Below are positions 26,793 to 36,155 of a DNA stretch of 64,000 bases, one piece after another (the first letter of the stretch is position 1; each line of letters starts with the position of its first letter). This stretch comes from [Actinomadura] parvosata subsp. kistnae (GTDB lineage: Bacteria; Actinomycetota; Actinomycetes; Streptosporangiales; Streptosporangiaceae). The stretch covers positions 4,467,495 to 4,531,494 of the forward strand of contig NZ_OOHJ01000018.1 of the NCBI RefSeq assembly GCF_900323885.1. The letters run 5' to 3'. Made by a program: the position numbers and the translations under genes. The notes under the pieces are model-generated. The model searched no databases. It had not been told where the DNA came from and was given only the letters and a program-made list of their open reading frames with translations.

Positions 26793-29700
26793 GTGCACGT
26801 CCCGGTTCACCCAGTACGGTTCGTGACCGCCGCGGCCCTGTTCGACGGGCATGACGCGGCGATCAACATCATGCGGCGCATCCTCCAGAGCCAGGGGGCG
26901 GAGGTCATCCATCTGGGGCACAACCGTTCGGTGGACGAGATCGTCACGGCCGCCATCCAGGAGGACGTCCAGGGTGTGGCGATCAGCTCCTACCAGGGCG
27001 GCCACGTGGAGTTCTTCTCGTACCTGGTGGAGCTGCTGCGCGAGCGCGGCGCCGGGCACGTCAAGGTGTACGGGGGCGGCGGCGGGGTGATCGTCCCCGA
27101 GGAGATCGAGCTGCTGCACTCGCGGGGCGTGACCCGCATCTTCTCGCCGGAGGACGGCCAGCGGTACGGCCTGCCCGGCATGATCAACAAGCTGATCGAG
27201 GACTGCGACGTCGAGCTGGACGACCCGCCGTCGGTGGAGGCCGTGGTCTCGGGCGACCAGGCGGCGCTGGCCCGCGCGATCACCCTCATCGAGTCGGGAC
27301 GGGCCCCGGAGGCCCTGGTGGCGGGGCTGCGCCAGGCGAAGTCGGGCAGGCAGGCCCCGGTGCTGGGCATCACCGGTACGGGCGGCTCCGGCAAGTCCTC
27401 GCTCACCGACGAGCTGGTGCGCAGGTTCCGCGTGGACAACGACGACAAGCTGCGCATCGCGATCGTCGCGATCGACCCGACCCGCAGGCGCGGCGGCGGC
27501 GCGCTGCTCGGCGACCGCATCAGGATGAACAGCCTGAGCCCCCAGACCTACTTCCGCTCGCTGGCCACCAGGGGCGCGCCGAACGAGGTGCCGGCCTGCC
27601 TCGACGACGTGATCACCGCGTGCCGGGCGGCCGGCTACGACCTGGTGATCGTGGAGACGCCCGGCATCGGCCAGGGCGACGCGGGCATCGTGCCGCACGT
27701 GGACGTGCCGATCTACGTGATGACGCCGGAGTTCGGCGCCGCCTCCCAGCTCGAGAAGATCGACATGCTGGACTTCGCCGAGGCCGTGGTGATCAACAAG
27801 TTCGAGCGGCGCGGCGCCGAGGACGCTTTGCGCGACGTGCGCCGCCAGCTCGTACGCAACCGCGAGGCGTTCGGCGCCGCCCCCGACGACATGCCGGTCT
27901 TCGGCACGATCGCCGCCCGCTACAACGACGCCGGCGTCACGGCCCTCTACCACCACCTCAAGCCGCTGCTGCCGACCGGCGCGGAGAGCCCGGGGCTGCT
28001 GCCGCCGGTCGAGGGCCGCACGTCGAAGGTGTCGGCCGCGATCGTGCCGCCCGCCCGGTCCCGCTACCTGGCCGACATCGCCGAGACGGTGCGCGCGTAC
28101 CACGCGGAGACGCTCGCGCAGGCGGAGGTGGCGCGCCGCCGCCAGCAGCTCGCGGCCGTTCGTGACCTGCTGAGCGAGGAGGGCGCGCGGGAGGCCGAGC
28201 GGGTGGAGCGGGAGCTGTCGGAGGAGAGCCGGGCGCTGCTCGACGGCTGGCCGGCGGTCAAGGAGCGCTACAGCGCCGACGAGCTGGTGGTGAAGGTGCG
28301 CGACCGCGAGATCCACACGCCGCTCTGGCGCGAGACGCTGTCCGGCAACCGCATCCCGAGGGTGGCGCTGCCCCGCTACACCGACCACGGTGACCTGCTG
28401 CGTTTCCTCAGGAGCGAGAACCTGCCGGGGGCGTTCCCGTTCACGGCGGGGGTGTTCCCGTTCAAGCGCGACGATGAGGACCCGACGCGGATGTTCGCGG
28501 GGGAGGGCGATCCGTTCCGTACGAACCGGCGCTTCAAGCTGCTGTCGGAGGGGCAGCCGGCGACGCGGCTGTCCACGGCGTTCGACTCGGTGACGCTGTA
28601 CGGGCACGACCCCGACGTGCGGCCCGACATCTACGGAAAAGTCGGTACTTCGGGGGTGTCCATCGCGACGCTCGACGACATGAAGGTGCTCTACGACGGG
28701 TTCGACCTGTCGGCGCCCAACACGTCCGTCTCCATGACGATCAACGGCCCCGCCCCGACGATCCTGGCCTTCTACCTCAACGCCGCCATCGACCAGGCCA
28801 GAGACCGCTTCCGCGCCGAGCACGGCCGCGACCCCGACGAGGCCGAGGACCGCGAGCTGAGCGCCCGCACGCTGGCCACCGTCAGAGGCACCGTGCAGGC
28901 CGACATCCTCAAGGAGGACCAGGGCCAGAACACCTGCATCTTCTCCACCGAGTTCTCGCTGCGCATGATGGCCGACATCCAGGAGTGGTTCATCGAGCAC
29001 GGCGTCCGGAACTTCTACTCGGTCTCCATCTCCGGCTACCACATCGCCGAGGCCGGGGCGAACCCGATCAGCCAGCTGGCCTTCACGCTGGCCAACGGCT
29101 TCACGTACGTGGAGGCGTATCTGGCCAGGGGCATGAAGATCGACGACTTCGCGCCGAACCTGTCGTTCTTCTTCTCCAACGGCATGGACCCCGAGTACAG
29201 CGTGCTCGGCCGGGTGGCCCGCCGCATCTGGGCGGTGGCGATGCGCGAGCGCTACGGCGCCGGCGAGCGCTCGCAGAAGCTGAAGTACCACATCCAGACC
29301 TCGGGCCGCTCCCTGCACGCCCAGGAGATGAACTTCAACGACATCCGCACCACCCTCCAGGCCCTGATCGCCATCTACGACAACTGCAACAGCCTGCACA
29401 CCAACGCCTTCGACGAGGCCGTGACCACCCCGTCGGCCGACTCGGTGCGCCGCGCGATGGCCATCCAGCTCATCATCAACCGCGAGTGGGGCCTGGCCCG
29501 GAACGAGAACCCGTTGCAGGGCGCGTTCATCGTGGAGGAGCTGACGGACCTCGTGGAGGAGGCGGTGCTGAGCGAGTTCGAGCGGCTGTCGGACCGGGGC
29601 GGCGTGCTCGGCGCGATGGAGACCGGCTACCAGCGCGGCAAGATCCAGGACGAGTCGATGCTGTACGAGATGCGCAAGCACGACGGCTCCCTGCCCATCG

Positions 29701-29984
29701 TCGGCGTCAACACGTTCACCAAGGACACCGACGAGCCGGCGCCGCACAAGCTGGAGCTGGCCAGGGGCACCGAGGAGGAGAAGCAGTCGCAGCTGCGGCG
29801 GCTGCGCGACTTCCACGAGCGGCACCGCTCCGAGGCGCCCGCCCAGCTCGCCCGGCTGCGCGAGGCCGCGATGTCGGACGGGAACGCGTTCGCGGTGCTG
29901 ATGGAAGCGGTCCGGCACTGCTCGCTCGGCCAGATCACCGACGCGCTGTTCGAGGCGGGCGGCCAGTACCGGCGCAACGTCTGA
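26793..29984 (+). CDS. icmF: Fused isobutyryl-CoA mutase IcmF
   Basis: 1063 residues, the length expected of IcmF, which interconverts isobutyryl-CoA and n-butyryl-CoA using adenosylcobalamin. Domain order is diagnostic: N-terminal B12-binding domain with DGHDAA (His20 as lower cobalt ligand); central MeaB-like GTPase chaperone with P-loop GTGGSGKSS (195-203) and VETPGIGQGD; C-terminal mutase barrel with QTSGRSLHAQEMNFNDIRTTLQALIAIYDN. The SGRSLHAQE segment distinguishes it from methylmalonyl-CoA mutase. Start is GTG 26793 after AAGGAG. It serves valine/fatty acid metabolism or supplies branched starter units; control by the palindrome at 26735 is likely. Confidence 0.95.
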   Translation: MHVPVHPVRFVTAAALFDGHDAAINIMRRILQSQGAEVIHLGHNRSVDEIVTAAIQEDVQGVAISSYQGGHVEFFSYLVELLRERGAGHVKVYGGGGGVIVPEEIELLHSRGVTRIFSPEDGQRYGLPGMINKLIEDCDVELDDPPSVEAVVSGDQAALARAITLIESGRAPEALVAGLRQAKSGRQAPVLGITGTGGSGKSSLTDELVRRFRVDNDDKLRIAIVAIDPTRRRGGGALLGDRIRMNSLSPQTYFRSLATRGAPNEVPACLDDVITACRAAGYDLVIVETPGIGQGDAGIVPHVDVPIYVMTPEFGAASQLEKIDMLDFAEAVVINKFERRGAEDALRDVRRQLVRNREAFGAAPDDMPVFGTIAARYNDAGVTALYHHLKPLLPTGAESPGLLPPVEGRTSKVSAAIVPPARSRYLADIAETVRAYHAETLAQAEVARRRQQLAAVRDLLSEEGAREAERVERELSEESRALLDGWPAVKERYSADELVVKVRDREIHTPLWRETLSGNRIPRVALPRYTDHGDLLRFLRSENLPGAFPFTAGVFPFKRDDEDPTRMFAGEGDPFRTNRRFKLLSEGQPATRLSTAFDSVTLYGHDPDVRPDIYGKVGTSGVSIATLDDMKVLYDGFDLSAPNTSVSMTINGPAPTILAFYLNAAIDQARDRFRAEHGRDPDEAEDRELSARTLATVRGTVQADILKEDQGQNTCIFSTEFSLRMMADIQEWFIEHGVRNFYSVSISGYHIAEAGANPISQLAFTLANGFTYVEAYLARGMKIDDFAPNLSFFFSNGMDPEYSVLGRVARRIWAVAMRERYGAGERSQKLKYHIQTSGRSLHAQEMNFNDIRTTLQALIAIYDNCNSLHTNAFDEAVTTPSADSVRRAMAIQLIINREWGLARNENPLQGAFIVEELTDLVEEAVLSEFERLSDRGGVLGAMETGYQRGKIQDESMLYEMRKHDGSLPIVGVNTFTKDTDEPAPHKLELARGTEEEKQSQLRRLRDFHERHRSEAPAQLARLREAAMSDGNAFAVLMEAVRHCSLGQITDALFEAGGQYRRNV

Positions 29985-30026
29985 CGGCGGGCGCCCGTCG
30001 TGACAGGGCCTGATAGGGGACGCCGA

Positions 30027-30055
30027 TAGGATCGCGATGCTGGGAGAACATCGCG
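30027..30055 (+). promoter_or_regulatory. tpx promoter -10 and adjacent inverted repeat
   Basis: TAGGAT (30027-30032) is directly followed by CGCGATG (30033-30039), a 9-nt loop and CATCGCG (30049-30055), a perfect 7-bp inverted repeat placed where transcription should start. It may be an operator or a hairpin in the 5' leader. CAGGAGG before the ATG is the ribosome binding site. Confidence 0.5.
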
Positions 30056-30071
30056 TATCAGGAGGCTTTGC

Positions 30072-30572
30072 ATGTCCGTGACCTTCAAGGGCAACCCCAT
30101 CACCGTGGGCGGCACCTTCCCGCAGCCCGGCGACAGCGCCCCGGCGTTCCGGCTGGTGGGCGCCGACCTGGCCGAGCGCACGCTGGAGGACTTCGGCCAG
30201 AAGACGAAGGTGCTCAACATCTTCCCGAGCCTCGACACCGGCACGTGCGCGGCCTCCGTGCGCCGGTTCAACGAGATCGCCGCCGGGCACCCCGACGTGG
30301 CGGTGCTGTGCATCTCGGCGGACCTGCCGTTCGCGCAGAAGCGGTTCTGCGGCGCGGAGGGGCTGGAGAACGTGACCACGCTGTCGCTCATGCGGGGGCG
30401 CGAGTTCCTCCAGGACTACGGCGTCGCCCAGGAGTCGGGGCCGCTGGCCGGGCTGGCCGCGCGGGCCGTGGTCGTGCTCGACGGCGACAACAAGGTCGTG
30501 TACTCGCAGCTCGTGCCGGAGATCGCCCAGGAGCCCGACTACGACGGCGCGCTGGCCGCGCTCAAGAAGTAG
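30072..30572 (+). CDS. tpx: Thiol peroxidase (atypical 2-Cys peroxiredoxin)
   Basis: 166 residues, standard Tpx size. Peroxidatic Cys59 is in PSLDTGTCAASVRRFN and resolving Cys93 in AQKRFCGAEGLENV, the spacing of E. coli Tpx (61/95). It reduces hydrogen peroxide and organic hydroperoxides in the cytoplasm using thioredoxin. The last six codons belong to the first unit of the 18-bp tandem repeat, so the stop codon lies inside the repeat. Confidence 0.95.
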   Translation: MSVTFKGNPITVGGTFPQPGDSAPAFRLVGADLAERTLEDFGQKTKVLNIFPSLDTGTCAASVRRFNEIAAGHPDVAVLCISADLPFAQKRFCGAEGLENVTTLSLMRGREFLQDYGVAQESGPLAGLAARAVVVLDGDNKVVYSQLVPEIAQEPDYDGALAALKK

Positions 30573-30644
30573 GCCGCGCTCAGGAAGTAGGCGGCACTCA
30601 GGAAGTAGACCGCGCTCACGAAGCAGGCCGCGCTCAGGAAGCAG
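30555..30644. repeat. 18-bp minisatellite at the tpx stop codon (five units)
   Basis: Five units of 18 bp (consensus GCCGCGCTCAGGAAGTAG) begin with the last codons and stop of tpx at 30555 and run to 30644. Units 2-5 are noncoding for tpx. The array reaches into the 3' end of the convergent oxidoreductase gene, which stops at 30634. Confidence 0.9.
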
Positions 30645-31566
30645 GGCACGGGCGGGGCGCCTCGTCGAGGTGCCCCGCCAGCCCGGCCTGGAAGGCCGCC
30701 GCGAGGTCGAGCAGGTGCTGGTCGCCGGTGGCGGTGTGCTGGAGGTCGAGGATGACCTCGTGCACCCCGGCCCGCGCCGCGCCGGCCAGGTAGGCGGAGA
30801 TCTCGGCGACCGTGCCGCTCCTGGGCGGCGTGCCGTGCTCGGTGACCACGGGGTTGGAGCGCAGGACCATCCGCAGCGCGCCGGGGTCGCGGCCCGCCTC
30901 CTCGGCGGCCCGGCACACGGTGCGCCACATGGAGGTGAGCGCGGGGATCGGCAGCGCCGCCGTCAGCCAGCCGTCGCCCCTGCGCCCGACGCGGCGCAGC
31001 GCCGCCTCGGAGAAGCCCGCGAGGTAGAGGGGCGGGCGCCGGGCGGGCTTGGGCTCGATGTGGCTGGGCGCGATCGTCCACAGCTCGTGCTCGAACGACA
31101 CGGGGTCGGTGGTCCAGATGGTCTCCAGCGCGTCGAGCGTGGCGTCGTAGCGGCGGGCCCGGCCCCGCCAGGGCACGCCGGCGGCGGCGTACTCGTCGGA
31201 GGACCAGCCCAGCCCGAGCCCGGCGTCGAGCCGCCCGCCGCTGAGGTGGTCGATCGTGGTGAGGGAGCGCGCCAGCACGGCGGGGGCGTACCAGCAGGCG
31301 TTGAGCGCGCTGGTGCCCAGCCGCACGGCGGAGGTGGCCGACGCGGCCACCGACAGCACCGCGAACGGGTCGAGGAACACCCGGTGCGCCTCGGGGATCG
31401 TGCCGTCGCCGGCCGGATAGCGGTCTTTCGGCTCCAGCGGGGTCAGCAGCCGGTCGCCGGCCCACAGGCTGTGCAGGCCCATCGGCTCGGCCTCCCGCGC
31501 CACCCGCAGCACGCTGGACAGCGCCGCGAACCTGCCGTACTGCGGCACGGCCAGCCCGAGTCTCAT
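30634..31566 (-). CDS. LLM-class F420-dependent oxidoreductase
   Basis: 310 residues of the bacterial-luciferase-like superfamily. It begins MRLGLAVPQYGRFA and contains LWAGDRLLTPLEPKDRYP, LGTSALNACWYAPAVLARSLTTIDHLSGGRLDAGLGLGW, and a late GDGWLTAALP. This pattern fits the F420-dependent branch (TIGR03619-like) common in actinobacteria; the substrate is unknown. Stop is inside the 18-bp repeat array. The methyltransferase gene lies 4 nt upstream in the same direction, so both probably form one operon. Confidence 0.88.
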   Translation of the reverse strand: MRLGLAVPQYGRFAALSSVLRVAREAEPMGLHSLWAGDRLLTPLEPKDRYPAGDGTIPEAHRVFLDPFAVLSVAASATSAVRLGTSALNACWYAPAVLARSLTTIDHLSGGRLDAGLGLGWSSDEYAAAGVPWRGRARRYDATLDALETIWTTDPVSFEHELWTIAPSHIEPKPARRPPLYLAGFSEAALRRVGRRGDGWLTAALPIPALTSMWRTVCRAAEEAGRDPGALRMVLRSNPVVTEHGTPPRSGTVAEISAYLAGAARAGVHEVILDLQHTATGDQHLLDLAAAFQAGLAGHLDEAPRPCPAS

Positions 31567-31570
31567 GGCC

Positions 31571-32434
31571 TCAGCCCTTCCTGCCCACGCCGCACAGGAA
31601 CAGCGACGTCTGCGGGCCGTCGGCGAAGTCGATCAGGTCGGCCTCCTCCGGCCGCCACTCGGGCAGCCACACCAGGCCCGGGTCCACCAGCTCGAACCCC
31701 TGGAACAGCCCGGCGATCCGGTCGCGCCCGCGCAGCGTGAGCGGCGCGTCGGCGCCGCGGTAGACCTCGGTGGCCCGCTCGGCGAAGGCGGCACCGGCGT
31801 CGCCGGTGGCGTGGGACAGGACGAGGTGGCTGCCGGGTGCCAGGGCCTCGCGCAGGGTCGCGACGATCTCCTCGGGGCCGTCGGCGTCGGTGACATGGTG
31901 CAGGACCGCCGTCAGAAGCACGCCCACGGGCCGGTCGAGGTCGAGCGCCCGCAGCAGCTCAGGGTCTTTCACGATCGTGTCGGGCTCGCGCAGGTCGCCG
32001 CGCACCACGGTGGTCGCGCCCTGGCGGGCCAGCAGCGCCCTGGCGTGCACGAGCACCACGGGGTCGCGATCGACGTAGACCACCCGGGCCGAGGGCGCCA
32101 GCTCGTGCACGTGGCCCCGGGCCGGCAGCCCCGTGCCGATGTCGAGGAACTGGTCGATGCCGCACTCCGTGAGGAAGCGCACCGCCCGGCCGAGGAAGGC
32201 GCGGTTGGCCCGCACCGCCGCGCGCAGCTCGGGCGCCACTTCGAGGATCCGCTCCGCCGCCGCGCGATCGGCCGGGAAGTGGTCCTTGCCGCCGAGGCAG
32301 TAGTCGTAGATGCGGGCCACGCTGGGCGTCCGAGGATCGAAGCCGAGCGACTCACGCTGCAACCGGGGCCCCCGATCACCAGTCGACGATCTTTGCCAGG
32401 AGTCTACGGCCCCGTACCGACAGATGATCATCAA
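31571..32434 (-). CDS. SAM-dependent methyltransferase, PF04672 family
   Basis: 287 residues. The family hallmark RTPSVARIYDYCLGGKDHFPADR is at about residues 35-57, and the SAM site is FLDIGTGLPARGHVHELA with VVYVDRDPVV following. These proteins are abundant in actinomycetes and mostly uncharacterised; targets are not known. ATG 32434 is followed by a second ATG. Coupled to the F420-type oxidoreductase gene downstream. The divergent gene starts 24 bp away. Confidence 0.88.
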   Translation of the reverse strand: MMIICRYGAVDSWQRSSTGDRGPRLQRESLGFDPRTPSVARIYDYCLGGKDHFPADRAAAERILEVAPELRAAVRANRAFLGRAVRFLTECGIDQFLDIGTGLPARGHVHELAPSARVVYVDRDPVVLVHARALLARQGATTVVRGDLREPDTIVKDPELLRALDLDRPVGVLLTAVLHHVTDADGPEEIVATLREALAPGSHLVLSHATGDAGAAFAERATEVYRGADAPLTLRGRDRIAGLFQGFELVDPGLVWLPEWRPEEADLIDFADGPQTSLFLCGVGRKG

Positions 32435-32457
32435 ATCGGCGATCTAGGCTTGCCGAT

Positions 32458-33207
32458 GTGGACGACACCGGAGTGCCCGTGCCGATCCCCGCGACCGTGC
32501 GGCGGATCGTCTCCCTGGTGCCCTCGCTGACCGAGTCGGTGGCGGCGACCCTGCCCGGCGCGCTGGTCGGCGCGACCGACTGGTGCTCGCACCCGGCCGA
32601 CCTCGACGTGGTCCGGGTCAGGGGCACCAAGAACCCCGACCTCGACGCGATCAGGCGCCTCGCCCCCGACGTGGTGCTGGCCAACGCCGAGGAGAACCGC
32701 CCGCCCGACATCGAGGCGCTGCGCGCGTCCGGCATCGCCGTCTGGGTGACGCGCATCGAGACGGTGGAGGAGGCGTTCACGTCGCTGGAGCGCATGTTCG
32801 CCGAGGCGTGCCGCGTGGAGCCGCCCGCCTGGCTCGCGCGGGCGCGCGAGGCGTGGCGGGAGCCGCACACCGGCCCGAGACGCACGGCGATCGTGCCCAT
32901 CTGGCGCCGCCCGTGGATGGTGGCGGGCCGCGACACGTTCACCGGCGACGTGCTCAGGCGGCTCGGCGTGGACAACCTGTACGCCGCCCACCCCGAGCGC
33001 TACCCCAAGATCCCCCTCACCGAGCTGAACGAGCGCCGGCCCGACCTCGTGGTCCTGCCCGACGAGCCGTACGCGTTCAGCGCGAGCGACGGCCCCGAGT
33101 CGTTCCCCGGCCTGACCTGCGCCCTGGTCAGCGGCCGGCTGCTGACCTGGTACGGTCCCTCGCTCGCCGAGGCGCCCGCCCTGCTGCGCCGCGCGCTCAG
33201 GTCGTGA
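32458..33207 (+). CDS. Helical-backbone metal receptor (BtuF-fold) protein, cytoplasmic
   Basis: 249 residues from GTG 32458. The fold of cobalamin/siderophore-binding proteins is visible: RRIVSLVPSLTESVAAT, GATDWCSHPADL, VRGTKNPDLDAIRRLAPDVVLANAEEN, and YPKIPLTELNERRPDLVVLPDEPY. There is no signal peptide or lipobox, so unlike BtuF it is not a secreted transport subunit; its ligand is unknown. TAGGCT (32445-32450) lies 7 nt before the start, suggesting a leaderless message. Its last 11 bp overlap the ROK gene. Confidence 0.83.
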   Translation: MDDTGVPVPIPATVRRIVSLVPSLTESVAATLPGALVGATDWCSHPADLDVVRVRGTKNPDLDAIRRLAPDVVLANAEENRPPDIEALRASGIAVWVTRIETVEEAFTSLERMFAEACRVEPPAWLARAREAWREPHTGPRRTAIVPIWRRPWMVAGRDTFTGDVLRRLGVDNLYAAHPERYPKIPLTELNERRPDLVVLPDEPYAFSASDGPESFPGLTCALVSGRLLTWYGPSLAEAPALLRRALRS

Positions 33208-34354
33208 GCTTCGCCTGGGCGGCCAGGGCCGCGTCCACGGAGGCGGGGGAGAGCACGTGCTCCATGACGATCACCGCCATCCCGACGATCCCGGCGCGGT
33301 CGCCCAGCGAGCTGGTGACGATCTCCAGGTTCCTGGTCGTGTACGGCAGGCTCCGCCGGTACACCAGCTCCCTGATGCCCGTCAGGTAGTGCTCCCTGGT
33401 CTCGGCCATGTCGCCGGCCAGCACCAGCACGCCGGGGTTGAGCAGGCTGACCGCGGTGGCCGCGACGACGCCGAGCGTGCGGCCCGCCTCCTGGACGCGG
33501 GCGATGGCCTCCGGGTCGCCGGCCTGCACGAGCCGGACCACGTCCCGGCTGGTGGCCACGCCGAGGTCGCCGGCCAGGGCGTGGCCGCTGGCCAGTGAGG
33601 CCACGCAGCCGCGCGAGCCGCAGGTGCAGACCCGGTCGTCGGTCTCGCGCAGCCGGACGTGCCCGATGTTGCCCGCGGCCTCCTCGACGCCGCGGTAGAT
33701 CTGCCCGTCGAGGATGATGCCGGTGCCGATGCCGGTGGACACCTTGATGAGGATCAGCGAGTCGGTGTCGCGCCAGAACGACCACCACTCGCCCAGCGCC
33801 ATGGCGTTGGCGTCGTTCTCGACGAGGATCGGCACGTCGAACGTGGCGCCGATGGCCTCGCCCACGGGGTGGTCGTCCCAGCCCGGCATGAGGAACGACC
33901 TGATCACCCGGCCGGTCGTGTGGTCGACCGAGCCGGGCAGGTCGATGCCGATGCCGCACACCTCGCCGGCCGGCCGTCCCACGCGGTCGAGCATGCGCTG
34001 GAACGCCTCCCGCACCCACGACAGCACGGCGTCGGGGCCGAGCTCGATGCGCATCTCGGTGCGTTCCTCGGCGATGGGCCGGGCGGCGAGGTCGGTGAGC
34101 GCCACCCTGGCATGGGTGGCGCCCAGGTCGGCCACCAGCATCAGGCGCCTGGTGGCGTCCACGTCGAGCACCGAGGGCGGTCGCCCGCCCCCGGAGGTGC
34201 CGACGCCGGACTCGTGGATGTAGCCGGCGTCGATGAGCCGGTCGAGCCGGTCGGTGATGGTCGACCGGGACAGACCGGTGAGCTCGATCAGGTCCTTGCG
34301 CGTCCGGCAGGAGCCATCGCGGATGAGCTGGAGGATCTGCCCTGCCGTCAGCAT
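33197..34354 (-). CDS. ROK-family transcriptional regulator
   Basis: 385 residues. An N-terminal winged helix (GQILQLIRDGSCRTRKDLIELTGLSRSTITDRLDRLIDAGYI) precedes a ROK sugar-kinase-like domain with DLGATHARVAL, GIGIDLPGSVD, STGIGTGIILDG and the zinc cluster CTCGSRGC. As a NagC/XylR-type regulator it probably binds a sugar and controls the adjoining transporter and catabolic genes. It lies 3 nt downstream of the second permease, so it is the last gene of the operon descending from 38442. Confidence 0.92.
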   Translation of the reverse strand: MLTAGQILQLIRDGSCRTRKDLIELTGLSRSTITDRLDRLIDAGYIHESGVGTSGGGRPPSVLDVDATRRLMLVADLGATHARVALTDLAARPIAEERTEMRIELGPDAVLSWVREAFQRMLDRVGRPAGEVCGIGIDLPGSVDHTTGRVIRSFLMPGWDDHPVGEAIGATFDVPILVENDANAMALGEWWSFWRDTDSLILIKVSTGIGTGIILDGQIYRGVEEAAGNIGHVRLRETDDRVCTCGSRGCVASLASGHALAGDLGVATSRDVVRLVQAGDPEAIARVQEAGRTLGVVAATAVSLLNPGVLVLAGDMAETREHYLTGIRELVYRRSLPYTTRNLEIVTSSLGDRAGIVGMAVIVMEHVLSPASVDAALAAQAKLTT

Positions 34355-34357
34355 GGT

Positions 34358-35212
34358 CTATCCCTTCTCCGCTCCTGCGGTGAGGCCCTCCGTCAGCAGC
34401 CGCTCGCTGGCGAAGAACACGATCACGATGGGCAGCGTGAGCACCACCGACCCTGCCATCAGGACCGTCGTCGGGATCTCGATGCTCCCCGCGAGCTGAG
34501 AGAGCCCCAGGGACACCGTCCAGCTCTCTCTCCTGTCCACCAGGAAGAGCAGGGCGAACAGGAACTCGTTCCAGGCGATCATGAACGCGTAGAGGCCGGT
34601 GGCCATCAGCGCGGGCTTGGACAGTGGCAGCACCACCCGCCAGATGGTCGACAACCTCGTGCACCCGTCGATCGCCGCCGCTTCCTCCACGCTTTGCGGC
34701 ACGGTCTCGAAGTAGTTGCGGAGCATGTATACCGTGACAGGCACCGTTTGCGCGATATACACGAGGATCAACCCGATCAGCGACCCGCGCAGCCCGATCA
34801 TGGTGAACAGCACGAACAGCGGGATGGCCAGCACGATCGCCGGGAACAGGTACACGGCGAGGAACAGGAAGTGCACCTGGCGCCGGCCGAAGAAGCGCAG
34901 CCGCGCGACCGCGTACGCGCCCGGGATCGAGATCAGCAGCGTGACCGCCACCGACGCGACCGCGACGACCGCGCTGTTCCTGAGGAAGGTCAGGAAGCCC
35001 TGCCGGGTCAGCACGTCCACGTACGTGTCGAGGGTGAAGGCGCGCGGCCAGAGCGAGCCCGGGTCCAGGATGAGCTCCTGGATGTCGCGTACCGACAGCA
35101 TCACCATGTAGAAGAACGGGAACGCGGTGATCAGGAACAGGAAGGCGATCACCAGCGGCTTGAGCACCCTGAGCAGGCCCCGCTCGAACCTATCCCTGGT
35201 CACTGCGCTCAC
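34358..35212 (-). CDS. Sugar ABC transporter permease (MalG-like)
   Basis: 284 residues from GTG 35212, which overlaps the upstream permease by 23 bp. Six membrane segments and an EAA loop SVEEAAAIDGCTRLSTIWRVVLPLSKP. It ends LLTEGLTAGAEKG. Partner of the next gene in a CUT1 importer without its own ATPase. Confidence 0.93.
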   Translation of the reverse strand: MSAVTRDRFERGLLRVLKPLVIAFLFLITAFPFFYMVMLSVRDIQELILDPGSLWPRAFTLDTYVDVLTRQGFLTFLRNSAVVAVASVAVTLLISIPGAYAVARLRFFGRRQVHFLFLAVYLFPAIVLAIPLFVLFTMIGLRGSLIGLILVYIAQTVPVTVYMLRNYFETVPQSVEEAAAIDGCTRLSTIWRVVLPLSKPALMATGLYAFMIAWNEFLFALLFLVDRRESWTVSLGLSQLAGSIEIPTTVLMAGSVVLTLPIVIVFFASERLLTEGLTAGAEKG

Positions 35213-36155
35213 CTCCGGCGAAGAACCTCAGGTAGACGGCCAGGAACACCACGAGGAAGACGGCCAGCACGATGGCCTGTGCGGCGGAGGCGCCGATGTC
35301 GTCGCGCGAGGTCAGGAAGTTGTAGACGCGCACGCTGACGACCTCGGTGCCGGCCCCGCCGCCGGTCAGCAGGTAGACGTCGTCGAACTTGGTGAAGGTG
35401 AACACGAACCGCAGCACCGACAGCAGCGCGATGATCCGCCAGAGCTGCGGCATGATCACGTAGCGGAAGCGCTGGGTGGGCGTGGCGCCGTCCACGACCG
35501 CGGCCTCGTCCAGCTCGGCCGGCAGCGCCTGGAGGCGGGCCAGGATGAACAGGAACGCGAACGGGAAGTACCGCCACGCCTCGAACGCGATCACGGTGAG
35601 CAGCGCCACCGGCACCTGGACGCCCAGGAACTCGCCCTTGGCCTGGGTGAGGAACGCGATCGGCTCGCTCAGCCAGGTGTTGACGATGCCGTACTGCGGG
35701 TTGAGCATCGTCTCCCACAGGAACGCCACGGCCACCACGGGGGCCACGTACGGGATCAGGATCGAGGCCCGCACGAGCGTCCTGCCCTTGAACCTGTCGC
35801 GCAGCGCGAGCGCGGTCACCAGGCCGAGCGCGATCGACAACGCCGTCCCCGCGACGGTGTAGACGAGCGTGTTGACCAGGGACGACCAGAAGCCCGGCTC
35901 GGACATCACGTACGAGAAGTTCTCCAGCGTGTAGTGCCCGAAGACGCCCACGCGGCGGATGTTGATCAGCCGCGCGTCCTGGAACGCCAGCATGATCGCC
36001 CACAGCAGCGGCAGCACCACGACGACCAGCGTGATGATCAGCGTGGGGGAGATGAGCGTGAGCCCGGCCCGCTCCTCCTGCTGGCGCAGTGTCCGGCCGC
36101 GCCGCGCGGGCCTGCGGTGCTGCGGCGCCTGCGGCTTGCTCGCGGTCGTGGTCAC
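35190..36155 (-). CDS. Sugar ABC transporter permease (MalF-like)
   Basis: 321 residues from the GTG of a GTGA overlap with the binding-protein stop. A basic N-terminal tail (QHRRPARRGRTLRQQEERAG) leads to six membrane segments. The EAA loop reads ELDEAAVVDGATPTQRFRYVIMPQ. Works with the 34358-35212 permease. Confidence 0.93.
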   Translation of the reverse strand: MTTTASKPQAPQHRRPARRGRTLRQQEERAGLTLISPTLIITLVVVVLPLLWAIMLAFQDARLINIRRVGVFGHYTLENFSYVMSEPGFWSSLVNTLVYTVAGTALSIALGLVTALALRDRFKGRTLVRASILIPYVAPVVAVAFLWETMLNPQYGIVNTWLSEPIAFLTQAKGEFLGVQVPVALLTVIAFEAWRYFPFAFLFILARLQALPAELDEAAVVDGATPTQRFRYVIMPQLWRIIALLSVLRFVFTFTKFDDVYLLTGGGAGTEVVSVRVYNFLTSRDDIGASAAQAIVLAVFLVVFLAVYLRFFAGGERSDQG

